Assembly (NCBI GenBank): GCA_013811765.1
Contig: JACCUO010000291.1
Span: forward strand, 1-5,690
Reading direction: 5' to 3'
Length of the DNA: 5,690 nt
From: Thermoleophilaceae bacterium
GTDB lineage: Bacteria > Actinomycetota > Thermoleophilia > Solirubrobacterales > Thermoleophilaceae
Shown here one piece after another: positions 1 through 5,690 of this stretch. Each line of letters starts with the position of its first letter. Within the stretch, counting starts at the first letter, position 1. The notes beneath the pieces were generated by a model that was not told where the DNA came from, searched no databases, and saw only the letters and a program-made list of their open reading frames with translations. A program made the position numbers and the translations under genes.

Positions 1-3
1 AGC

Positions 4-1494
4 ATGCGGGAGGGGCCGCTGGCGGCGCTCTTCCGCAAGACCGACGAGGAAGGCGCGGCCGGGGCGGAGGTCCGTCCCGAGCCGAAGCGCGACGCTCAGC
101 GCGAGCGCGCGAGCGCGCCCGCCGCTCCAGAGCCGCCGCCCGTCGTGGCTCCCGAGCCCCCGGCCCCCGCGGCTCCCGGTCCTCCAGCCACTGAGATTTC
201 CGCACCTCAGGCTCCCGCTCCCCAGACCCCCGTCGCCGAGGCATCCCATCCGCCCGGTTCGCGCTACGACGGCGTGCCGTCGGCCGAGGAGCGGCTGCGC
301 ACGGTGTTCTCCTCTGACATCCCGGAGAACATCATGGAACGACCGGCCGAGCCGAAGGGCCCCCCCGTCGAGGAGCGCGAGCCGATTCACCAGCCCAGCT
401 CGCCGCTCACCCACGACCCTGTGTTGCGTGTGATCGGCGTCGGCGGGGCCGGCGTGAACGCCGTGAACCGGATGATCGAGGCCCAGGTCGAGGGCGTGGA
501 GTTCCTCGCCCTGAACACCGACCTTCAGTCACTCGAGCAGTCGAAGGCGTCTACCCGGGTGCACATCGGCAGTGATTCCACCCGCGGCCTGGGCTCGGGC
601 GCCAACCCTGAGCTGGGCCGCCAGTCGGCGATCGAGCAGTACGACGAGATCAAGGGATTGCTCAAGGGCTCGGACATGGTCTTCATCACCGCCGGAGCCG
701 GTGGGGGGACCGGTACCGGCGCGGCCCCCGTCGTGGCGCGCGTTGCGCGTGAGGTGGGCGCCCTGACGGTCGGAATCGTGACCAAGCCTTTCGCCTTCGA
801 AGGGGTGCGCCGCGGGGCGCAGGCCGACATCGGGGTGGAGGAGCTGGCCGCCGAGGTGGACACGCTCATCACGATCCCGAACTCGCGGCTGCTCACGGTG
901 CTCGACAAGAAGACCTCGATGGTCGAGGCATTCCGAGTTGCCGACGACGTGCTGCGCCAGGGCGTGCAGGGCATCTCGGACCTGATCACGCTCCCTGGGC
1001 TGATCAACCTCGACTTTGCAGACGTCCGCACGATCATGTCCGAGGCGGGCAACGCCCTCCTCGGGATCGGCATGGGATCGGGTGAGAACCGGGCTCTCGA
1101 GGCCGCCGAGCGCGCTGTGGAGTCCCCACTGCTCGAGACCTCCGTGGAGGGAGCGCAGTCGATCCTGCTGTCGATCACCGGCGGCCGCGACCTGTCGCTC
1201 TGGGAGGTCAACGAGGCGGCCCGGGCCGTGTCGGAGGCCGCCCACCCCGACGCCAACATCATCTTCGGCGCCATGGTCGACGAGAAGCTCGAGGACGAGG
1301 TATGGATCACCGTGGTCGCCACCGGCTATGCCGGCATCGCCGCGCCGCGCCGCGAACGCGCGTCCGAGGCGGCCCCGGCGGAGGAGTCCGACCGCGCCGA
1401 GCCGCGGGCCATGAGGGCACCCCGGCGCACACGTGTGGGCTCGAACGGAGGCATCGGCCACCTCGACGTCCCTGAGTTCTTCCCGCGCGCCTGA
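4..1494 (+). CDS. ftsZ: Cell division protein FtsZ with long Pro/Ala-rich N-terminal extension
   Basis: FtsZ is the tubulin-like GTPase that polymerises at midcell into the Z-ring and recruits the divisome. Seen in the sequence: nucleotide-binding [13 protein letters not shown] (from residue 145), the tubulin signature GAGGGTGTG (231-239), NSRLL, the T7 synergy loop NLDFADVR (335-342, catalytic-type Asp at 337 and 340), and a C-terminal peptide LDVPEFF (487-493), the usual docking tail for FtsZ partners, after a short Arg/Ala/Pro linker. The GTPase core starts near residue 140. Before it lies a low-complexity Pro/Ala/Glu-rich segment that begins with a short possible amphipathic stretch (PLAALFRK). 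Third codon positions are almost all G/C in this segment, which argues that it is translated. The frame is open to the window edge, so the real start may be further left. An internal ATG at 334 behind a GGAG would give a 386-aa protein, the normal FtsZ length. Identity is certain; the start is not. Confidence 0.96.
   Translation: MREGPLAALFRKTDEEGAAGAEVRPEPKRDAQRERASAPAAPEPPPVVAPEPPAPAAPGPPATEISAPQAPAPQTPVAEASHPPGSRYDGVPSAEERLRTVFSSDIPENIMERPAEPKGPPVEEREPIHQPSSPLTHDPVLRVIGVGGAGVNAVNRMIEAQVEGVEFLALNTDLQSLEQSKASTRVHIGSDSTRGLGSGANPELGRQSAIEQYDEIKGLLKGSDMVFITAGAGGGTGTGAAPVVARVAREVGALTVGIVTKPFAFEGVRRGAQADIGVEELAAEVDTLITIPNSRLLTVLDKKTSMVEAFRVADDVLRQGVQGISDLITLPGLINLDFADVRTIMSEAGNALLGIGMGSGENRALEAAERAVESPLLETSVEGAQSILLSITGGRDLSLWEVNEAARAVSEAAHPDANIIFGAMVDEKLEDEVWITVVATGYAGIAAPRRERASEAAPAEESDRAEPRAMRAPRRTRVGSNGGIGHLDVPEFFPRA
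324..336 (+). promoter_or_regulatory. Candidate internal ribosome binding site and ATG start for a short FtsZ form
   Basis: GGAG at 324-327 is followed after 6 nt by an in-frame ATG at 334-336 (residue 111 of the long reading). Starting here gives 386 residues with about 34 residues before the GVGGAG loop, close to ordinary bacterial FtsZ. It could be the only start or a second start producing a shorter isoform. The upstream ATG at 4 has only three bases of visible leader, so the two sites cannot be compared. Confidence 0.4.
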
Positions 1495-1513
1495 GGCCCT
1501 ATTGGGCCTCAGG
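1490..1513. terminator. Perfect 10-bp hairpin around the ftsZ stop codon
   Basis: CCTGAGGCCC (1490-1499) and GGGCCTCAGG (1504-1513) are exact reverse complements separated by a TATT loop. The left arm contains the ftsZ TGA stop (1492-1494). The stem is GC-rich and there is no T-run on either side, so it would be a U-tract-less terminator or 3'-end stabiliser, as often proposed in high-GC actinobacteria. Being symmetric, it could act on transcripts from both converging genes. The structure is seen directly; the terminator role is inferred. Confidence 0.65.
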
Positions 1514-1534
1514 ACGTGACTGGCGCGTCGCTCA

Positions 1535-2476
1535 CTATGGGCCCACGCAAGAACGAATCGCTAATTCTTGCGCGGGCCCTGTGGAGTAGCCGCGCTCCAG
1601 CAGCGCCCGCGTCTGTCGCTCGACCCACTTCGGCTTGCGGGTGACGCTTCGCCAGGTGAAGCGGGCGGGGAGAAAGCCCGCCACCGTCAGCTCGACGTCG
1701 CGCACCCGATCGCTCTCGAAGCATTTACGCCGTAGGTGCGCGGCGCGCCCGTCGAGCTCGACGGCCACGCGTGCGTCGCGCCAGAGCGCGTCGACGATCG
1801 GGCATCCGCTCGGAAGGATGAGCGGCGCGTTCATCGCGGGTTGAGGGAGTCCGCCCCGTCGGCAGAGCGCCAGGAAAGCTTCCTCGAAATCGTTTCGGGT
1901 CACGGTCGTTCCCGCGAAGTGCTCGGCGTCGATCGTGCGCAGTGTGGCGGCGCCCGGGCGGTTCCGACGCATCGCCTCGTTGAGCGCCCTTCCGTCGTAG
2001 ACCTGTTGCAGCTCGGCCGCGTCGAGGGCCTGTTCGACCACGCGACGCGGCTCGGTCGCGGCAAGGTCCACGAGCGTGCGGGCGACGGACGTACACGGAA
2101 TCCCGTCGATCGTGACGATCTCCTCCGCGGGGAGTGCGCGAACCCGGTGGACGGCGATGCCCTCGCGTGCGTGCGCGTGGCGGCAGGTGGTGACGTCGAT
2201 GGCCTCTGCTGTCCGTCCGTCAAGCAGGTCGTGCATCGATCCGGCCGCTCGGTGACTCAGGACGGACCCGTCGACTGCGAGCACCGCCGCGCGCAAGCGG
2301 CCCCTCCACGTCGGCGTCCCGAGCGAGTACACGCCCCGGTGAAGGACGACCAGTAGGCCCGACCGCTGTCTCCCCTTGATTGCGTCCGAGCTCACACCGG
2401 CGGCGAGCAGCTGGCTCCGGCTGAAGACGCGATCTTGATCTGCGGCCAAGCACGCGATCGTCGATTCTGATCCCAC
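1535..2476 (-). CDS. AbiEi-like winged-helix / DUF559 (Vsr-like nuclease fold) protein
   Basis: A 313-aa protein. Residues about 5-53 (AADQDRVFSRSQLLAAGVSS to LHRGVYSLG) match the AbiEi-type winged-helix pattern found at the N-terminus of type IV antitoxin-like proteins. Residues about 195-290 look like DUF559, related to very-short-patch-repair endonucleases: NDFEEAFLAL, GLPQPAMN, IVDALW (Asp229), VAVELDG (Glu240, Asp242), His247, then FESDRVRDVEL and RFTWR. Asp229 plus Glu240/Asp242 are the candidate PD-(D/E)XK acidic residues. I chose the GTG at 2476 because GGGAG lies 8 nt upstream and the protein then begins right at the winged helix; upstream in-frame sequence has no family similarity. 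No AbiEii-like nucleotidyltransferase toxin is adjacent, so it is solitary. It converges on ftsZ with a 40-bp gap and diverges from the GGT gene. Family assignment is fairly sure; DNA-binding, repair or defence function is unproven. Confidence 0.85.
   Translation of the reverse strand: MGSESTIACLAADQDRVFSRSQLLAAGVSSDAIKGRQRSGLLVVLHRGVYSLGTPTWRGRLRAAVLAVDGSVLSHRAAGSMHDLLDGRTAEAIDVTTCRHAHAREGIAVHRVRALPAEEIVTIDGIPCTSVARTLVDLAATEPRRVVEQALDAAELQQVYDGRALNEAMRRNRPGAATLRTIDAEHFAGTTVTRNDFEEAFLALCRRGGLPQPAMNAPLILPSGCPIVDALWRDARVAVELDGRAAHLRRKCFESDRVRDVELTVAGFLPARFTWRSVTRKPKWVERQTRALLERGYSTGPAQELAIRSCVGP
1539..1579 (-). terminator. Hairpin in the last codons of the DUF559-type gene
   Basis: GGGCCC-A-CGCAAGAA (1539-1553) pairs with TTCTTGCG-C-GGGCCC (1565-1579): 14 of 15 positions pair, with a single A/C mismatch and an 11-nt loop. 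It lies inside the coding sequence and ends just before the minus-strand TAG (1535-1537), so the last residues (roughly GPAQELAIRSCVGP) are encoded by the hairpin. No T-run follows. It is probably the 3'-end hairpin of the minus-strand transcript and is the mirror partner of the hairpin at the ftsZ stop. Confidence 0.55.
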
Positions 2477-2484
2477 TTTGGCGT

Positions 2485-2489
2485 CTCCC
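2485..2489 (-). promoter_or_regulatory. Shine-Dalgarno GGGAG fixing the GTG start of the DUF559-type gene
   Basis: On the minus strand GGGAG is followed by 8 nt and then GTG at 2476. This is the best ribosome site in the region and decides the start. The open frame continues about 66 codons further upstream, through the divergent intergenic region, without recognisable protein features. Confidence 0.6.
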
Positions 2490-2541
2490 AGACCCACAAG
2501 TGAGATCACAACTTCTGGCACGAGACAGCGGCGTGTCCTGT

Positions 2542-2580
2542 GCAACGGATTTGCGACAGCGCCGTTGCGGTGGCGCAACG
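2542..2580. promoter_or_regulatory. Overlapping inverted repeats (GCAACG-type) between divergent genes; possible operator
   Basis: Three related half-sites lie in 39 bp: GCAACGG (2542-2548), CCGTTGCG (2562-2569) and CGCAACG (2574-2580). The first and second form a perfect 7-bp inverted repeat with a 13-nt spacer. The second and third form a perfect 7-bp stem (CGTTGCG/CGCAACG) with a GTGG loop. The middle site can pair with only one partner at a time. The cluster is about 65 nt upstream of the minus-strand start and about 100 nt upstream of the plus-strand ATG. It could be an operator, perhaps for autoregulation by the winged-helix protein next door, or alternative RNA hairpins in the minus-strand leader. 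Structure is seen; role is inferred. Confidence 0.4.
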
Positions 2581-2676
2581 AAGGCGTTCGATCTGGCGCT
2601 GGCCCCGCGGGAGCGGCGTGACAGGCCGCAGGCCCCGCTCCCCGCTTCCCTCTCGGCAATAGTGTGGCCCTCACTG

Positions 2677-4197
2677 ATGAAGGGGGTCATCGCAGCCGGG
2701 CATCCGCTCACCGCTCAGGCCGGGGCGGAGGTGCTGCGTGAGGGGGGCAATGCCGTGGATGCCGCCGTGGCCGCGGTGCTGATGTCCTTCGCGGCGGAGT
2801 CGCCGCTCACGGGGCCCGGGGCGGGAGGCTTCATGATGGTGCACGAGGCCGGGGCGAGCCATCTCCTCGACTTCTTCGTGGCGGCGCCGGGCCGCGGCAT
2901 TCCGGCCCCGGACCCCGCGCCTCTATTACCGGTGGGCGTGGCCTTCGCCGAGGACGCCGTTCAGGTGTTCAACGTCGGCCCCTCCTCGTGTGGTGCCTAC
3001 GGGACCACTGCAGGTCTGTCGGAGGCGCTCCGCCGTTTCGGCACGCTGGTGCTGGGAGACCTGACCGGCGCGCCGGCGCTGGCCGCGCGCGAGGGGGTGG
3101 AGGTCACCCCGATCCAGGCCTACGTGCTTGACATCCTCGGCCCGATCTTCCGATCTACGCCCGAGGCCACCGCGCTTTACGAGCCCGAGGGACGCCCGGC
3201 GCGGGCCGGCGAGCGACTCCCCCTGCCCGAGCTCGCCGACCTGCTCGAGCGGCTGGGGAGCGAGGGAGCCGGGTTCCTCTACACGGGCGACGTGGCGGCG
3301 CGCGTCAGCGAATGGGTGCTCGAGCGAGGCGGACTGCTCACGCAGGAAGATCTTGCTTCATACGAGGTGGTGGAGCGTGAGCCCACAGCGGCGAGCTTCC
3401 GCAGCCGCCGGGTCCTGACCAACCCGCCGCCGTCCTCGGGCGGCATCCTGATCGCGGATGCGCTCGAGCTGCTCGACCGGATCGATCGGCCCGGCGACAC
3501 GCGCGCGCTGGCGGAGGTCATCGCCGCAACGAACCGCGCGCGGGATGAGGAGTTCCTGGAGGGGCTCTCCAGCGAGAACTACGCCGACCGGTTCCTCGCC
3601 GCGGGGGCCCTCGACACCGTGGCCGGCGAGATCGGCTCACGCCTGGGCTCGACCACACACATCGCGGTGATGGACGCGCATGGTGGCTGCGCGTCGGTGA
3701 CGTGCTCCAACGGCGCCTGCTCGGGAGTGGTCATCCCCGGCACGGGCATGCACCTCAACAACATGCTCGGAGAGGAAGATCTGAACCCGCACGGCTTCCA
3801 CCGTCAACCGGCCGGCGTGCGTGTCCCGAGCATGATGAGCCCCACCGTGGTACTCCACGACGGCCAACCGGAGATCGCGCTTGGGTCCGCCGGCTCGAAC
3901 CGCATCCGCTCGGCGATCGTGCAGACGATCGCGGCCGTGATCGACGGCGGCCTGGCCGCCCAGGAGGCCGTGGACGCGCCGCGAATTCACGTCGAGGCGG
4001 ACCTCTTGGAGTCCGAGCCGGGAGTCGAAGCGGATGCCCTCGACGGGCTCGAGGCGGCCGGCTGGCGCCTTCGCCGCTGGGAGGAGGCCAACCTCTATTT
4101 CGGCGGCGTCCAGGCGGTGGCGCGGGACGCCGCCACGGGCGAACTCTCAGGCGGTGGCGATCCCCGCCGGGGCGGGGTCGCGGTCACCGTCGACTGA
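2677..4197 (+). CDS. Gamma-glutamyltransferase family protein (Ntn hydrolase)
   Basis: A 506-aa GGT homologue. Family members cleave gamma-glutamyl bonds (for example in glutathione) and transfer the glutamyl group to water or amino acids, after self-cleavage into large and small subunits. Seen: N-terminal GVIAAGHPLTAQAG, EGGNAVDAAVAA (22-33), GPGAGGFM (46-53), GGLLTQEDLASYEVVERE, PPSSGGI (251-257), the processing/nucleophile site ST-THIAVMD with Thr326 as expected catalytic residue, then LNNMLGEEDLNP, MMSPTVV and GSAGSNRI. Cleavage before Thr326 would give subunits of about 325 and 181 residues. No signal peptide is visible from this start, so it is probably cytoplasmic, unlike the periplasmic E. 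coli enzyme. The ATG at 2677 fits the family N-terminus; no clear Shine-Dalgarno precedes it, and GTG at 2662 is an alternative. A weak TAGTGT at 2660-2665 would suit a leaderless transcript. Several pocket residues differ from classical GGT, so substrate is uncertain. Confidence 0.92.
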   Translation: MKGVIAAGHPLTAQAGAEVLREGGNAVDAAVAAVLMSFAAESPLTGPGAGGFMMVHEAGASHLLDFFVAAPGRGIPAPDPAPLLPVGVAFAEDAVQVFNVGPSSCGAYGTTAGLSEALRRFGTLVLGDLTGAPALAAREGVEVTPIQAYVLDILGPIFRSTPEATALYEPEGRPARAGERLPLPELADLLERLGSEGAGFLYTGDVAARVSEWVLERGGLLTQEDLASYEVVEREPTAASFRSRRVLTNPPPSSGGILIADALELLDRIDRPGDTRALAEVIAATNRARDEEFLEGLSSENYADRFLAAGALDTVAGEIGSRLGSTTHIAVMDAHGGCASVTCSNGACSGVVIPGTGMHLNNMLGEEDLNPHGFHRQPAGVRVPSMMSPTVVLHDGQPEIALGSAGSNRIRSAIVQTIAAVIDGGLAAQEAVDAPRIHVEADLLESEPGVEADALDGLEAAGWRLRRWEEANLYFGGVQAVARDAATGELSGGGDPRRGGVAVTVD

Positions 4198-4276
4198 GCC
4201 CTACGCAGTGTGCCCTCACCGTCGACTGATCCTTGCGCGGTCGGTGGGGAGGCTCCGTCAACTGAGCACCCTGCGG
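4184..4276 (+). repeat. Degenerate tandem copies of the 3' end of the GGT gene
   Basis: TCACCGTCGACTGA at 4184-4197 (the last codons and stop of the GGT gene) recurs exactly at 4216-4229, and a weaker copy, CTCCGTCAACTGA, sits at 4253-4265. Over 25 bases the first two copies match at about 21 positions and the first and third at about 17. The TGA triplets are 32 and 36 nt apart. The pattern looks like tandem duplication of the gene's tail followed by decay. No promoter or reading frame is supported here. Confidence 0.55.
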
Positions 4277-4288
4277 CCCCCGGGGGCC
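4275..4288. terminator. GC palindrome between convergent GGT and Asp-box genes
   Basis: GGCCCCCGGGGGCC is a perfect 14-bp palindrome in the 103-bp gap between two converging genes, 12 bp beyond the stop of the minus-strand gene. With no unpaired centre the hairpin would have to open some bases for a loop, and there is no T-run, so a role as bidirectional terminator is only suggested by its position. Confidence 0.3.
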
Positions 4289-4300
4289 CTGCCGTCGAGG

Positions 4301-5690
4301 TCACCATGCGACGGTGTGTTCCGTGCGCTTACGCGATTCGAGCAGCTCCCAACCGAGAACGCCCAGCCCGAGCAGCACCAGCGCCAGACCTCCGTAGCGA
4401 AGGCCGTACCTCACCGCCTTCGACAGGCGCGGAGGATCGGAGAAGGCCACCACGGCGCGAGAGAGGTCCTGCTTGTTGGATGCCCGGGTCCCCGCGCGGG
4501 TGTCTGACCAGACCGCGAGCGTCCGCTGCCTGTCCGGGAGTAGAGCCAGACGGCTGCCGAGATCCGGCAGCCCGTTCTTGCCGCCGAACCCGATCCTCGA
4601 GTCAAACGGCTGGCTCGAGAGGCGCGTCGAGGGGATAAAGCTCTTGCCGGAGTCGAACGAGGACTGAAGCGAGACGTGGTTCATGACGTTCTCCCTGTCG
4701 GAGCGCCGGTCGTAGTAGAGGACGTCCAGGCGGCCGTTTGGAGCGACCGCCAGCTGTGGCAGGTACTGCCAGGTGCCGTCGTGCCTGGGGGTGTCGTTCA
4801 CTCGCGTTGGTCCCTGCCACTTCTTCTTGGGTCCAGCCGGCAGCGACCAGACAGAGACGTCGGGGTCGCCGAGGCGCGCGTCGTGAAAGGCGGCGTAGAT
4901 GCGCCCGCTGCGACGGTCGACCGCCAGGGCGGGGTAGGGGGGGAAGAGGACGACGAAACGGTGGATCGGCTTGATCCCGTCACCGACCACGGACTCCGCC
5001 CAGGTGCTCCCTTGATCGCGGGAGCGGGCCAGCACCAGCCGGAAGTCACCCTGATAGGGCGCCCCTCCCTTGCCCTGATGGCCTCCCTCATAGTCGAGCC
5101 GGTCCTCTTCCAGGTCGAGGTACAGAACGTACAGCTCGCCCTTGGGTCCGACCGCCGGCACGGGGGCAACGGCGCGCGCACGAGCGGGGCTGCTGACGCG
5201 GACCGGCTGTCGCCAGGTGGCCCCGCCGTCGTCTGAGCGGATCGACTGGATCGGGTTTCCCGTCTCTGTGAACTTCAGGAAGCCGACATCGGCGGCCTTC
5301 ACCCAGGTGAGGTAAATGCGGCGTGGGTTCGCGGGGTCGACGGCCAGGCGCACCTGGAACCTCAATCCGCCACCCGCCTTGACGGGCTCCGACAGGGTGC
5401 GCCCCCCGTCTGTGGAGCGGACGGTCCAGACGGCGTTCGGAACGTTTCCGCGACCCTTCAGCGTGGCGAAGGACAGATAGAGCGTGCCGTCGGGCGCGAA
5501 GGCAGCATCGGGCGCGAAGCATTTGGGCTCCTCGCCCTTGGGGAGAGGGATGGGCGTCTGGGTCCATTTGGCGCCACCGTCGAAGGAAACCTGAAGGTCG
5601 CAGGCAAACTGCGGCGTGTCGATGCGGTTGGAGATCACCACGTTGGCCGCTCTCACCGGGTTGCGGGCGAGCGTCGGCGAGTTGTGGGAC
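4301..5690 (-). CDS. Membrane-anchored Asp-box (BNR/sialidase-like) beta-propeller protein, N-terminus outside window
   Basis: The minus-strand frame is open to the right edge, so only the C-terminal roughly 460 residues are seen. Counting from the GTG at 5656, five Asp-box motifs (S-x-D-x-G-x-x-W/F type) occur: SFDGGAKW (24-31), STDGGRTL (81-88), SDDGGATW (141-148), SRDQGSTW (212-219) and SFDSGKSF (333-340). They mark hairpins of a beta-propeller as in sialidases and related secreted proteins. Other repeated propeller elements are AFAPDGTLYLSF, LAVDPANPRRIYLTW, LAVAPNGRLDVLYYDRR and AVWSDTRAG. A hydrophobic helix at about 417-438 (YGGLALVLLGLGVLGWELL) followed by a basic tail (SRKR) indicates a C-terminal membrane anchor with the propeller outside the cell. 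GTG 5656 is not a credible start because propeller-like sequence (SHNSPTLARNP) continues upstream. No FRIP motif or arginine triad is evident in the visible part, so sialidase activity should not be assumed. Confidence 0.85.
   Translation of the reverse strand, partial: SHNSPTLARNPVRAANVVISNRIDTPQFACDLQVSFDGGAKWTQTPIPLPKGEEPKCFAPDAAFAPDGTLYLSFATLKGRGNVPNAVWTVRSTDGGRTLSEPVKAGGGLRFQVRLAVDPANPRRIYLTWVKAADVGFLKFTETGNPIQSIRSDDGGATWRQPVRVSSPARARAVAPVPAVGPKGELYVLYLDLEEDRLDYEGGHQGKGGAPYQGDFRLVLARSRDQGSTWAESVVGDGIKPIHRFVVLFPPYPALAVDRRSGRIYAAFHDARLGDPDVSVWSLPAGPKKKWQGPTRVNDTPRHDGTWQYLPQLAVAPNGRLDVLYYDRRSDRENVMNHVSLQSSFDSGKSFIPSTRLSSQPFDSRIGFGGKNGLPDLGSRLALLPDRQRTLAVWSDTRAGTRASNKQDLSRAVVAFSDPPRLSKAVRYGLRYGGLALVLLGLGVLGWELLESRKRTEHTVAW

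Noticed and set aside
525..1461. Two long minus-strand open frames (about 265 and 310 codons) antisense to ftsZ
   Set aside because: They mirror a strongly conserved FtsZ reading. Their translations are Arg/Ser/His-rich with no family features, as expected for antisense frames in high-GC DNA.
1736..2356. Plus-strand open frame of 206 codons over the DUF559-type gene
   Set aside because: No recognisable domains; it lies opposite a gene with clear family motifs, a good ribosome site and coherent codon use.
2660..2665. TAGTGT as a -10 box for a leaderless GGT transcript
   Set aside because: Position is suitable but there is no matching -35 element and the match is weak, so it is mentioned only as a possibility.
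2477..2674. N-terminal 66-codon extension of the DUF559-type gene
   Set aside because: The extension has low-complexity translation, lacks family similarity and crosses the inverted-repeat region. The GTG at 2476 with GGGAG is better.
2500..2676. N-terminal 59-codon extension of the GGT gene
   Set aside because: It translates the divergent regulatory region, has no signal peptide or GGT similarity, and the family N-terminus begins at the ATG at 2677.
3702..4229. Plus-strand open frame of 175 codons within and past the 3' part of the GGT gene
   Set aside because: Arg/Gly-rich out-of-frame reading of a conserved gene, with no motifs.
4210..4638. Plus-strand open frames opposite the end of the Asp-box gene
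   Set aside because: Arg/Pro/Ser-rich translations without homology features; the opposite strand has a clear transmembrane helix and propeller sequence.
4676..5236. Plus-strand open frame of 186 codons opposite the Asp-box gene
   Set aside because: Antisense shadow of a sequence with regular Asp-box motifs; no recognisable protein features.

Overview
This window is a high-GC, densely coding piece of bacterial chromosome, most likely from an actinobacterium. The best guess is class Thermoleophilia (Solirubrobacterales/Gaiellales type). That placement is an inference from three things: strong G/C preference at third codon positions, an actinobacterial-looking FtsZ tail (LDVPEFF), and a solitary AbiEi-like/DUF559 protein of a kind that I recall being common in that class. 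No ribosomal marker is present to confirm it.

Layout: (1) 4-1494 (+) is ftsZ, the tubulin-like GTPase of cell division. It is complete at its 3' end and has an unusual Pro/Ala-rich N-terminal extension of about 110-130 residues. Its frame is open to the left edge, so its true start may lie outside. (2) 1490-1579 is a compact convergent junction with two strong hairpins, one built around each gene's stop codon. (3) 1535-2476 (-) encodes a 313-aa protein with an AbiEi-type winged-helix N-terminus and a DUF559/Vsr-like (PD-(D/E)XK fold) C-terminus. (4) 2477-2676 is a 200-bp divergent intergenic region with overlapping, mutually exclusive inverted repeats of a GCAACG-type element. (5) 2677-4197 (+) is a gamma-glutamyltransferase-family Ntn hydrolase with a clear catalytic threonine but several altered substrate-pocket residues. 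(6) 4198-4300 is a short convergent intergenic region with degenerate tandem copies of the end of the preceding gene and a GC palindrome. (7) 4301 to the right edge (-) is the C-terminal part of a membrane-anchored Asp-box (BNR/sialidase-like) beta-propeller protein.

The genes alternate in strand (+ - + -) and do not form an operon. ftsZ probably ends a division/cell-wall cluster lying to the left. The other three look like independent transcription units with no evident shared pathway. I see no CRISPR array, transposon, tRNA/rRNA or obvious new multi-gene system. The points most worth a second look are the FtsZ N-terminal extension, the non-canonical pocket of the GGT homologue, the overlapping inverted repeats between the divergent genes, and the repeated gene tail after ggt.
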